DNA of 64,000 bases from Bradyrhizobium sp. AZCC 2262 (lineage in GTDB: Bacteria; Pseudomonadota; Alphaproteobacteria; Rhizobiales; Xanthobacteraceae). This document shows, piece after piece, positions 54,102 through 63,195 of this stretch; position 1 is the first letter of the stretch; each line of letters begins with the position of its first letter. A program made the position numbers and the translations under genes. Under the pieces are notes generated by a model. It was not told where the DNA came from, did no database searches, and saw nothing but the letters and a program-made list of their open reading frames with translations. Location of the stretch: the NCBI RefSeq assembly GCF_036924535.1, contig NZ_JAZHRT010000001.1, positions 7,750,001 through 7,814,000 of the forward strand, given 5' to 3'.

Positions 54102-55757
54102 ATGGCCGAGCGGCTGCATGCTGATGTCGTGGTGGTTGGCGCAGGCCCGGTCGGGCTGACTTTGGCAACGGATCTCGCCTGGCGCGGCGTCGACGTCATC
54201 GTGCTGGAATCCCGCGCGTCGGGCGAGCCGCCCAGCGTCAAGTCGAACCACGTCTCGGCGCGTTCGATGGAAATCTTTCGCCGGCTCGGCGTCGCGCAAA
54301 AGGTGCGCGACGCCGGGTTACCGGCGGATTATCCCAACGACGTGGTCTATCGCACCACGTTTCTCGGACGCGAAATCACACGCATCAAAATTCCGTGCCG
54401 CGCCGAGCGCTATACCGCCAAGGACGGCCCGGATACCTGGTGGCCGACGCCGGAGCCGCCGCACCGGATCAACCAGATCTATCTCGAACCGGTGTTGTTC
54501 GCCCATCTGTCGGCAATGCCGAGCGCACGCATTTTCAACGGCACGTCATTGGTCGATTTTACGCAAGGCACGGAAGGAGTCACTGCCTTCGCCACCGCGA
54601 ACGGCAGGGAGATCGAGATCTCCTGCAAGTACCTGGTCGGCTGCGACGGCGGCCGCTCGCTGGTGCGCAAGAAAATCGGCGCGACGCTGAGCGGCGACGT
54701 CGCCCTGCAGCATGTGCAGTCGAGTTACATTCGCGCGCTAAAACTGCTCGGCATGCTGCTGGAACAAGGTGGCACTCCGGCATGGGGATCCTTCTCACTG
54801 AACGCGCGGCAATCCGGCAATGTCTACGCCATCGACGGCAAGCAGAACTGGTTGGTTCATGTCTATCTCAAGCCGGGGATCACGGACTTTGAGGCGGTCG
54901 ACCGCGACGCCGCGATCCGCACCGTGCTCGGCGTTGACCAGGATTTCGAGTACGAACTGCTCAGCAAGGAAGACTGGGTTGGGCGCCGCCTGATCGTCGA
55001 CAAGGTGCGCGACAACAAGGTCTTCATCTGCGGCGATGCCTGTCATCTCTGGGTGCCCTATGCCGGCTACGGCATGAATGCCGGCATTGCCGACGCCGCC
55101 AATCTGGCGTGGCTATTGGCGGCGCGGCTCGAAGGCTGGGGCGGAGAAGGCATTTTGGCAGCCTATGCAGCCGAGCGGCTGCCGATCACCGATCAGGTTT
55201 CGCATTTCGCGATGGACCATGCGCATGCCATGGCCAAAGCGCGAGTATCCGTGAGCGATGCAATTGAGGCCGACGGACCGGAGGCCGACGCCTATCGCGC
55301 CGCGGTCGGCAAGACGACTTATGACCTCAATGTGCAGCAGTATTGCTGCGCGGGGTTGAACTTCGGCTATTTCTATCAGGGGTCGCCGATCATCGTTTAC
55401 GATGGCGAAGCTGCGCCTCCCTATACGATGGGAGAGTTCACGCCATCGACGGTTCCGGGCGCCCGCCTACCCCATATCTGGCTCGAAGATGGACGTTCGC
55501 TTTATAACGCGCTGGGACCATTTTATACGCTGCTGCGTCTGGACCCGGACATAGACGTATCGAGCCTGACAAATGCCGCAGCGACCGCATGCGTTCCGTT
55601 GACAGTACTCGATATATCCAGCTTTGAAGCGGCGAAGTTGTTTGCGCGCAACCTCATCTTGGTCCGACCAGACCAGCACGTCGCTTGGCGCGGAAATGGC
55701 GTCCCGGCAAATCCCGACTGGCTGGTGAACATCATCCGTGGAGCGGGATCTGCATAG
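54102..55757 (+). CDS. FAD-dependent aromatic monooxygenase (second copy in cluster)
   Basis: 551 residues; GGAG eight bases before the ATG. The FAD motif GAGPVGLTLATDLAWRG, SNHVSARSMEIFRRLG near residue 48, GCDGGRSLVRKKIG and GDACHLWVPYAGYGMNAGIADAANLAWLLAARL are all present. The C-terminal thioredoxin-like part ends LVRPDQHVAWRG. It is more similar to the MhpA/TfdB group than to its neighbour at 49627, so the two probably act on different ring substrates. It closes the operon; a tRNA gene on the other strand follows. Confidence 0.87.
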   Translation: MAERLHADVVVVGAGPVGLTLATDLAWRGVDVIVLESRASGEPPSVKSNHVSARSMEIFRRLGVAQKVRDAGLPADYPNDVVYRTTFLGREITRIKIPCRAERYTAKDGPDTWWPTPEPPHRINQIYLEPVLFAHLSAMPSARIFNGTSLVDFTQGTEGVTAFATANGREIEISCKYLVGCDGGRSLVRKKIGATLSGDVALQHVQSSYIRALKLLGMLLEQGGTPAWGSFSLNARQSGNVYAIDGKQNWLVHVYLKPGITDFEAVDRDAAIRTVLGVDQDFEYELLSKEDWVGRRLIVDKVRDNKVFICGDACHLWVPYAGYGMNAGIADAANLAWLLAARLEGWGGEGILAAYAAERLPITDQVSHFAMDHAHAMAKARVSVSDAIEADGPEADAYRAAVGKTTYDLNVQQYCCAGLNFGYFYQGSPIIVYDGEAAPPYTMGEFTPSTVPGARLPHIWLEDGRSLYNALGPFYTLLRLDPDIDVSSLTNAAATACVPLTVLDISSFEAAKLFARNLILVRPDQHVAWRGNGVPANPDWLVNIIRGAGSA

Positions 55758-55826
55758 TAAGCCCCATAGCGAGGCTGACGTTCCGCATAAACTTGCGCAC
55801 CGACGCAGATAGTATCCAAAAAAAAC

Positions 55827-55916
55827 TGGCGGAGAGGGAGGGATTCGAACCCCCGATAGGCTTGCACCTATGCCGCATTTCGAGTGCGGTGCATTCGACC
55901 ACTCTGCCACCTCTCC
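55827..55916 (-). tRNA. tRNA-Ser (anticodon CGA)
   Basis: 90 bases including the encoded CCA. Acceptor arms GGAGAGG / CCTCTCC (55910-55916 / 55831-55837), discriminator G, anticodon stem CCGCA/TGCGG with loop CTCGAAA, anticodon CGA at 55880-55882. The long variable arm is typical of serine tRNAs, and the T-arm is GGGGGTTCGAATCCCTC. A T8 tract on the minus strand (55818-55825) right after the CCA could end transcription. Reads UCG codons. Confidence 0.95.
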
Positions 55917-56041
55917 AGGCGCCATGACGGGTGATTCCTCGACCCGCGGTCGGGGCGAGTTCTAGGCGAGGATGGCGGGCCGGGCAAGGCGCGGGGCCAA
56001 GAAATCCGTTGTGGCCTTGGGAAGCAAAAAAGGAGCCCAAA

Positions 56042-56905
56042 ATGGAGCATTTGACGGTTCGGGCGAATGGCGCGGCACTTCACGTGGCCCGCCTGGGTGC
56101 CGGGCAACCGCTGCTGTTGCTGCATGGCTGGCCCGAATTCTGGCTGACCTGGGAGCCTGTCATGACGCGGCTCGCCGATCGCTTCGCGCTGTATGCACCT
56201 GATCTGCGCGGCTTCGGCGACAGCGACAAGCCCGAGGGGCTATTCGGGCCCGATCAGCAGGCCGCCGACATGCTGGCATTGATGGATGCGCTTGGCCTCG
56301 CGCAGGCCGGTATCGTCGGTCACGACGTCGGCGGCGCATTGATGCAGCCGCTGGCGCGGCTGGCGCCCGAGCGCATCGCCGGCCTGTTCTTCTTCGATTT
56401 CGTCTATCCTGGAATAGGATCCCGGATGGCAGAGCCGGAGCGCCTCAACAACATCTGGTATCAATCCTTTCACCAGATGGAGATGGCGCCTGCCCTCGTC
56501 GGCGCGAGCCGCGAAAGCTGCCGGCTCTATATCGGGCATTTCCTTAAAGCCTGGTCGCATCGCAAGCTCGTCTTTGACGATCAACTCGAGGCCTTCACCG
56601 ACCATTTCCTCAAGGAAGGAAACCTTGCCGGTGGTTTCGCGCATTACCGCGCAGCCCACGCCGGCCGGGTCAGGATGATGAAGGGTGAAGCGCCGGCGTT
56701 ACCGCCGATCGGCGTGCCGACCTGTGTTCGCTGGGCCGAGCATGATCCGCTGTTTCCCTATCAATGGACCGACCGGCTCGGCGAGACCTTTGCAAATCTC
56801 GATCTCGCGATGCTTCCCGATGTCGGCCACTTTCCCCATCGCGAGGATCCCGATCGCGCAGCGTCGGAGATCGCGGCGTTCTTTACGCGCATCGGCTGGA
56901 GCTGA
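56042..56905 (+). CDS. Alpha/beta hydrolase, epoxide hydrolase / haloacetate dehalogenase type
   Basis: 287 residues; AAGGAG seven bases before the ATG. Oxyanion motif HGWPEFW (28-34), nucleophile Asp95 in GHDVGG, and a C-terminal DVGHFPH that supplies the catalytic histidine. An Asp nucleophile places it with epoxide hydrolases and haloalkane or haloacetate dehalogenases rather than esterases. No signal peptide. Substrate not known; the gene stands alone after tRNA-Ser. Confidence 0.85.
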   Translation: MEHLTVRANGAALHVARLGAGQPLLLLHGWPEFWLTWEPVMTRLADRFALYAPDLRGFGDSDKPEGLFGPDQQAADMLALMDALGLAQAGIVGHDVGGALMQPLARLAPERIAGLFFFDFVYPGIGSRMAEPERLNNIWYQSFHQMEMAPALVGASRESCRLYIGHFLKAWSHRKLVFDDQLEAFTDHFLKEGNLAGGFAHYRAAHAGRVRMMKGEAPALPPIGVPTCVRWAEHDPLFPYQWTDRLGETFANLDLAMLPDVGHFPHREDPDRAASEIAAFFTRIGWS

Positions 56906-57096
56906 AGAAAATGGGTGGGACCGCCAGACGCGACAAAAATACTGGCGGCCCCGTGCCGCTGCTTTGAAATTCCGACCGGGAAGTGCGGCTTCGCGGCCAG
57001 GCGGAGCGACGAAAATGACGGTAGCGACCGCGACGGAAACGGCAACGCGAAGCCGGTTTTAACCTAACCAGTCAACCTTACTACCCGCGAAAAACG

Positions 57097-58197
57097 TTAA
57101 TCCCGCCCCTTCTTCGCCTTCTTCTCGTCCTTGCCGCTTTCCTTGCGCCGATTGGTGAAGCGCGCATTGCCGAGGCCGGTGCCGATGGTCAGCACGCCCC
57201 AGCGCTCGACGTCCTGCATGAAGGGAACTTCGGACAGGCCCTGCACCACGCCGTCATTGTGCATCAGCACCGCTGTATCGTGATCGCCGATCTGCGGGAT
57301 CGCCTCCACCAGGCTTGCCGGCAGGTTGAACTTGCTGCTCTCCCAATTGCCCGGCAGGTTCTGTGCGCCCTTTTCGATCGAGCCGTCCTCGTTGATCACG
57401 CCGGGACAGGCGATGCCGATGAAGGGCGCGAGCTTGAGGCCTTCGGTCTCGGCCGCGGCGATCAATTCCCTCAGCATCTTGACCAGCCGCTTCACCGCGC
57501 CTTCGCGCGTCGGCTCATCGTCGGCGTGTCGCCACAGATCGGACTTCCACACCGTGGCCTTGGAAAGGTCGGGCGCCTTCTTCCAGCGCGTATCCACGAC
57601 GCCGCAGCGGATGTTGGTGCCGCCGATATCGACCGCGAGGATGCTGTCATGGCCTTCGAATATCCATGACGGCGCCAGATGCAGCGTGCCGAGCAGGCCG
57701 GCGTCATCGGGATGAAAGCGGATCGGCACCAGATCGACGTCAAAATCTTCCGCCTTGAGGATGATGTCGGTGCGGGCGATCGCGAGCTCGCCGACCCGGC
57801 TCTGCCGAAAGCCGCCGCCGACCACGATGCGCTCGGTATCGGCCCACGCCTTGGTCTTGAGAAACCGCCCCGTTACATAGGCCAGCTCCTGGGCGAATTC
57901 CTCGATCGCGCCGTGCACCAGGGCGGCGGCGCCGACGTCCTCGCCGACCAGCGCCTCGTCGAGTTCGCTCTTGGGGATCTCGCCTGCGCTCTTTTTGCCG
58001 AGGGGGTCATCGCCGTTTTTCTTCAGCGGCTTGCGCAAGCCGTCCAGGATCTTGCGGAAAGCCCCCTTGCTGGCGCGGTCGCCGAGAAAGCCCTCGTCGT
58101 CCTTCAATTCGACGTTGAAACTGTCGACCTCGACCGACGGCAGGCGGGTAGCGCCGTGGCGGGCGATGCCCGTGGTCGTTATGGTATCTTCAGCCAT
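57097..58197 (-). CDS. ROK/sugar-kinase-like protein with circularly permuted motif order
   Basis: 366 residues from ATG at 58197. The phosphate-1 motif AVDIGGTNIRCG that normally starts ROK kinases lies at residues 188-199. It is followed by ACPGVINEDG (263-272), the ND of a catalytic block (NDGVVQ, 314-319) and TIGTGLGNARF (337-347) close to the C-terminus. The motif usually found last, IVVGGG, is at 124-129, with a GLLGTLHLAP helix start at 167. So the polypeptide appears rotated relative to standard ROK proteins. The zinc CGCGxxGC motif is absent and the C-terminus is lysine-rich. Kinase activity is plausible but untested. Confidence 0.7.
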   Translation of the reverse strand: MAEDTITTTGIARHGATRLPSVEVDSFNVELKDDEGFLGDRASKGAFRKILDGLRKPLKKNGDDPLGKKSAGEIPKSELDEALVGEDVGAAALVHGAIEEFAQELAYVTGRFLKTKAWADTERIVVGGGFRQSRVGELAIARTDIILKAEDFDVDLVPIRFHPDDAGLLGTLHLAPSWIFEGHDSILAVDIGGTNIRCGVVDTRWKKAPDLSKATVWKSDLWRHADDEPTREGAVKRLVKMLRELIAAAETEGLKLAPFIGIACPGVINEDGSIEKGAQNLPGNWESSKFNLPASLVEAIPQIGDHDTAVLMHNDGVVQGLSEVPFMQDVERWGVLTIGTGLGNARFTNRRKESGKDEKKAKKGRD

Positions 58198-58390
58198 GAG
58201 TCCTGAGCCCCTGCCGGATTTCGCTGGCGACAACGGCCGGGGAACCCATTGGTTTCATGGGGACGAATGGCGAGTCGCGAATCACGAATGGGGGTGGCAA
58301 ACAGGGCCCCCTGCTCGCTATTCGCCACGCGCCCTTCGCCTTTTCGGCCCCAAATCCTTCATTTTTGGCGGGTTTTCAGGCCATTTTGCC

Positions 58391-58418
58391 TTGACTCACG
58401 GCTTTCTCAGGCTATAAG
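58391..58418 (+). promoter_or_regulatory. Predicted promoter of rplU-rpmA
   Basis: TTGACT at 58391-58396 and TATAAG at 58413-58418 with a 16-base spacer lie about 170 bases before rplU. The leader between them and the gene is otherwise unremarkable; no known r-protein leader structure was recognised. Confidence 0.5.
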
Positions 58419-58591
58419 TCCCCGCATCCGGCGCGGGATTTCTCGCGCCGCTTGTTTTTGCGCGAATTCTGAGGGGCTTGCTCCCCGGCCGCGCGAAAAT
58501 CGTACCCATAACGACTGACCAAAAAGCCGACCCGGGCAAACCCTGTTGGGAATATGTCCGAGGCCGGGATCGAACACGAAGGAAAAAAACG

Positions 58592-59086
58592 ATGTTCGCA
58601 GTCATCAAAACCGGCGGCCGGCAATACCGCGTCGTTCCGGATGATGTGCTCGAGATAGGCAAGATCGCCGGCGATGTCGGCACGATCGTGCAGCTTGGTG
58701 AAGTTCTGGTGGTCGGCGGTGATACGCCGGTGCTGGGCACGCCGACGGTGGCAGGCGCTACCGTTGCGGCCGAAGTGCTGGATCACAAGCGCGGCCCCAA
58801 GGTGATCGCGTTCAAGAAGCGTCGCCGCAAGAATTCGCGCCGCAAGCGCGGCTATCGCGACGAGATCACGGTGCTTCGCATCACCGAGATCCTGACCGAT
58901 AGCGCCAAACCTTCGATCGGCCCGCGGCCGAAGAGGGAAAAGGTCGTAGCGCCCGCCGCTGAGGGCGACGACGAGGCACCGAAGGCCGCCAAGAAGGCGC
59001 CGGCGAAAAAGGCTGCGGCGAAGTCCGCCGCAAAGAAGGCCCCGGCCAAGAAGGCCGCCGCGAAGGGCAAGAGCGACAAGAAGTGA
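58592..59086 (+). CDS. rplU: 50S ribosomal protein L21
   Basis: 164 residues from ATG at 58592 with GAAGGA upstream; the open frame continues to 58478. The first 100 residues are canonical L21: FAVIKTGGRQYRV, then VVGGDTPVLGTPTV, HKRGPKVIAFKKRRRK and a GYRDEITVLRI strand. The C-terminal 60 residues are an Ala/Lys repeat (PAKKAAAKSAAKK...), a low-complexity extension often seen in Rhizobiales. Binds 23S rRNA near L20. Co-transcribed with rpmA. Confidence 0.97.
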   Translation: MFAVIKTGGRQYRVVPDDVLEIGKIAGDVGTIVQLGEVLVVGGDTPVLGTPTVAGATVAAEVLDHKRGPKVIAFKKRRRKNSRRKRGYRDEITVLRITEILTDSAKPSIGPRPKREKVVAPAAEGDDEAPKAAKKAPAKKAAAKSAAKKAPAKKAAAKGKSDKK

Positions 59087-59176
59087 TACGCTTCGACGAA
59101 AAGTTGAAGCGTGATGAAAAGTGAAATGATTCCGTCAAGGAATTGATCTAAATATTAGCGAAGTCGGAGACGGGCC

Positions 59177-59446
59177 ATGGCTCACAAAAAAGCAGGCGGT
59201 TCATCGCGAAACGGACGCGATTCAGCGGGCAAGCGCCTGGGCATCAAGGCCTATGGCGGCGAGCACGTGATTCCCGGCAACATTATCGCGCGTCAGCGCG
59301 GCACCACCTGGCATCCCGGCCTTAATGTCGGCATGGGCACCGACCATACTCTGTTTGCCAAGGTTGAGGGTCATGTCGAGTTTCGTGCAAAAGCCAATGG
59401 TCGCACTTTCGTATCGGTGGTTCCGATGGCGGAGGCGGCCGAATAG
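59177..59446 (+). CDS. rpmA: 50S ribosomal protein L27
   Basis: 89 residues. [16 protein letters not shown] at the N-terminus reaches toward the peptidyl-transferase centre. It continues with GVKAYGGE-like and [10 protein letters not shown] motifs, then [11 protein letters not shown]. Follows rplU after 90 bases and ends before a strong terminator. No N-terminal extension of the Firmicutes type is present. Confidence 0.97.
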   Translation: MAHKKAGGSSRNGRDSAGKRLGIKAYGGEHVIPGNIIARQRGTTWHPGLNVGMGTDHTLFAKVEGHVEFRAKANGRTFVSVVPMAEAAE

Positions 59447-59509
59447 ACGGTGGACACATCCGAGTCCGCCGGGTCCTGTTGAACCGGCGGAGTCGAAAAG
59501 GGCTCCAAG

Positions 59510-59538
59510 GGGAGGCGGGAAACCGGCCTCCCTTTTTT
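59510..59538 (+). terminator. Rho-independent terminator after rpmA
   Basis: Stem GGGAGGC (59510-59516) pairs with GCCTCCC (59526-59532), a nine-base loop, then T6 (59533-59538). It separates rplU-rpmA from the acetyltransferase. Confidence 0.8.
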
Positions 59539-59570
59539 ATTTTGCGCATTTTCGCAATCAGGAGCCCGAT

Positions 59571-60173
59571 ATGTTGCAGGACATCCCGATCCCAACGCCT
59601 GCGCTACGCGAAGCGAGTAGCTGCGTCCTCGAGACCGAACGGCTGACGTTGCGCCGGCCGACGCTCGCGGACGTAAAAGCGATTGCACATCTCGCCAACG
59701 ATCGCCGCATTGCGGAAAACACCCGCCGCCTGCCGCACCCTTATCTGCAGGACCATGCGGTCGAATTCGTGCGCGCGACTTCCACCGGCAACAACGAGAC
59801 CGTGTTCCTGATCGAACAGAACTATTCGCCCGTCGGCGTGGTCGGCATCGACCGCAGCGCGCCGGATGCGCCGGAGCTCGGCTACTGGCTCGGGGTGGAG
59901 CATTGGGGCCAGGGCTTTGGCACCGAGGCCGCGCGCGCGGTGATCGATTTCTTCTTCGAGGAATTCGATGCCGAGCACCTGATCTCGGGCGCCCGCGTCG
60001 CCAATCCGGCGTCGCGCAACATCCTGGAGAAATGCGGCTTCCAGTGGAGCGGCGTCGAGCTGCACCGCTTCGAGGCGCTGGGATCCTCGACCCCGGTCGA
60101 CCGCTTCCGCCTGACGCGCGGTGTGTGGTCGTCGCTGAAGAACTGGGGAAGCTCGACGAGGCGAGAGCGGTAG
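59571..60173 (+). CDS. GNAT-family N-acetyltransferase (RimJ/RimL-like)
   Basis: 200 residues. LETERLTLRRPTLADV near the start and the acetyl-CoA loop ELGYWLGVEHWGQGFGTEAARA (about 104-125) are typical of the RimJ/RimL group, followed by NPASRNILEKCGFQWSG. The CoA pyrophosphate loop reads QGFGTE, a normal Q/R-x-x-G-x-G/A match. It may acetylate a protein N-terminus or small amine; its place between rpmA and obgE is common for this lineage. ATG at 59571. Confidence 0.85.
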   Translation: MLQDIPIPTPALREASSCVLETERLTLRRPTLADVKAIAHLANDRRIAENTRRLPHPYLQDHAVEFVRATSTGNNETVFLIEQNYSPVGVVGIDRSAPDAPELGYWLGVEHWGQGFGTEAARAVIDFFFEEFDAEHLISGARVANPASRNILEKCGFQWSGVELHRFEALGSSTPVDRFRLTRGVWSSLKNWGSSTRRER

Positions 60174-60207
60174 CTCGCAGCCTCCGCAATAGCACGCAAT
60201 AACAGCC

Positions 60208-60325
60208 GTCGTCCCTGCGAACGCAGGGACCCATACGCCGCGGCCTGTCGGTTGGGCGATGGAGTTAGTTGTCTTCGTAACGATGAGCGACGGTGGCTAT
60301 GGGTCCCTGCGTCCGCAGGGACGAC
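60208..60325. repeat. Inverted pair of the CCCTGCGAACGCAGGG repeat
   Basis: Unit 60208-60235 and its inverted partner 60298-60325 share the core seen at 2251-2420. The second arm has CCTGCGTCCGCAGG instead of CCTGCGTTCGCAGG. It lies between two convergent genes. Confidence 0.8.
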
Positions 60326-60339
60326 GGCTATGTGCGTCG

Positions 60340-61254
60340 CTACGCCGGCGGATTGACCACCGCTTCCTCGCGCCCGAGCTTCTGCTCACGCAGGAAAATA
60401 TAGAAACCCGCGCCGATAATGATGGCCGCGCCGATCAAAGTCGAGATCGAGGGCACGTCACCCCACACGACGAAGCCGAAGATCACCGCCCACACGATCA
60501 TTGAATATTGATAGGGCACCACCACGCTCGCCGGCGCCAGTTTCAGCGAACGGTTGATGCATAGCAACGCGACGACCGACGTAACTCCCGCTATGGCAAA
60601 CAGAGCCAGGCTGCCGAGGGTCGGCGTCACCCAGCCGATCGGTGACATCAGTGCGCCGAGCAGGAACGTGCCGCCAAATTGCGACGTCGCCAGCACGATA
60701 TCCGGCGTCGCCCGCAGCGAGCGTGTGATCAGCATCAGGAACGCGAACGAAAGACTGCCGCCGAGCGCGATCATGGCGGGCCAGCTTACGGTCAGCGTGG
60801 ACGGGCGCAGCGCAATCAGAACGCCGCAGAACCCGATCAGGATCGCGGTCCAGCGCCGCCACCCGACGCGTTCGCCGAGCACGATGCCGGACAGCGCGGT
60901 GACGAAGATCGGCGAGGCCAGATAATAGGTGATGACGTCGGCGAGCGGCAGATAGACCGTGGCGAGAAAGAAGGCGGCAACTTCCAGCGTCGAAAGCGTG
61001 ACGCGAAGCAATTGCAGCCACGGCCGTTCGAGGCGGCCGAATTCGGCGCGCTGCTTCCAGATGATCGGCAGCAGCACGAGCAGCGCCGCGCAGGCGCGCA
61101 ACCACAGCAACTGCCCGACCGAATAGGTCGCGACCATGAATTTACCGAGCGCATCGCCGAACGAGAACATGAAGATCGACAGCAGCATCAAGCCGATGCC
61201 GGCCAGCCGCGCGGAGCGCTCGTCATAGGTGGAGATTTTGGCGAACAGGCTCAT
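60340..61254 (-). CDS. EamA/DMT-family transporter
   Basis: 304 residues with about ten hydrophobic helices in two EamA repeats. Family cues include SFGDALGKFMVATYSVGQLLWLR in the first half and CINRSLKLAPASVVVPYQYSMIVW in the second, ending with GAAIIIGAGFYIFLREQK. It sits in the inner membrane and probably exports a small metabolite. A basic/acidic C-terminal tail faces the cytoplasm. Convergent with the GNAT gene. Substrate not predictable. Confidence 0.85.
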   Translation of the reverse strand: MSLFAKISTYDERSARLAGIGLMLLSIFMFSFGDALGKFMVATYSVGQLLWLRACAALLVLLPIIWKQRAEFGRLERPWLQLLRVTLSTLEVAAFFLATVYLPLADVITYYLASPIFVTALSGIVLGERVGWRRWTAILIGFCGVLIALRPSTLTVSWPAMIALGGSLSFAFLMLITRSLRATPDIVLATSQFGGTFLLGALMSPIGWVTPTLGSLALFAIAGVTSVVALLCINRSLKLAPASVVVPYQYSMIVWAVIFGFVVWGDVPSISTLIGAAIIIGAGFYIFLREQKLGREEAVVNPPA

Positions 61255-61283
61255 TGGGACGCGGCGCTTCCTGCGGTTTCTCC

Positions 61284-61369
61284 GTCATGGCCGAACTTGT
61301 TCCGGCCATCCACGTTCTTTGTGTCGCTGTTTTAAGGACGTGGATGCCCGGGACAAGCCCGGGCATGAC
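61284..61369. repeat. MITE-like palindromic repeat with GTCATGGCC / GGGCATGAC ends
   Basis: Outer inverted ends GTCATG and CATGAC enclose GGCCGAACTTGTTCCGGCC, an ATCCACG/CGTGGAT inverted pair, and a GCCCGGGACAAGCCCGGGC hairpin. The ends resemble those of the other GTCAT...ATGAC elements. Confidence 0.7.
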
Positions 61370-61448
61370 GAATTGAGCCAATTGTCGCAGCCTTTTCCCT
61401 GCGATACCGGTATTTTCCCTCGAAAAAAAGAAACGGCAGGAAACCAAC

Positions 61449-61931
61449 ATGACCGACTTCGATCCCGCACAGCATCGTATGGTGAGCGAACAGCGGTGGT
61501 TCGAGGATTTCGTGCTCGGCGAACGCTTCGTGATCCCGAGCCGGACCCAGACCTCTGCGGTGTTCGCCGCATTCCAGACCGCAAGCGGCGACACCCATCC
61601 GATCCACTACGACGTCGAATACTGCCGCGCCCGCGGCATGCCGGACCTGCTCGCGCATGGGTTCCAGACGCTGGTCCACACCGCTCCGGGCGCCGGACTG
61701 TTTCCCTACATCGTCGAGGAATCGCTGGTCGGATTCCTCGAGCAATCGAGCAAGTTCCTGAAGCCGGTCTATGCCGGCGACACCATCTATCCCGCGCTCG
61801 AAGTGATCGAACTCGTCCCCGGCCGCACCACCGGCGTAGTGACGCTGCGCTCCACCGTGTTCAACCAGCGAAAAGAACTGGTGCTGGAGGGGATACAGAA
61901 GTTTCTGGTGCGGCGGCGGCCGGCCTCCTAA
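61449..61931 (+). CDS. MaoC-like (R)-specific enoyl-CoA hydratase / dehydratase
   Basis: 160 residues, single hot-dog domain. The motif FQTASGDTHPIHYDVEYCR contains the catalytic Asp and His of MaoC hydratases, followed by a LLAHGFQTL helix. It hydrates a 2-enoyl-CoA or related thioester. Lies between the DMT transporter and obgE on the plus strand; the GGCAGG before the ATG is a fair ribosome site. Confidence 0.85.
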   Translation: MTDFDPAQHRMVSEQRWFEDFVLGERFVIPSRTQTSAVFAAFQTASGDTHPIHYDVEYCRARGMPDLLAHGFQTLVHTAPGAGLFPYIVEESLVGFLEQSSKFLKPVYAGDTIYPALEVIELVPGRTTGVVTLRSTVFNQRKELVLEGIQKFLVRRRPAS

Positions 61932-61978
61932 GAAGCCCTCGCTTCCGGTTCAGAACCGTAAAAACGCCCGAAAATTAA

Positions 61979-63103
<1,125 letters not shown>

Positions 63104-63195
63104 TGCAAACCTGAGCCTTCCCGCCGCCGCGCCACTTCCAAATCAGGCAACTGGCGCGTATTGCTTCCGAACACCCGTATTATCCGACCGCATCC

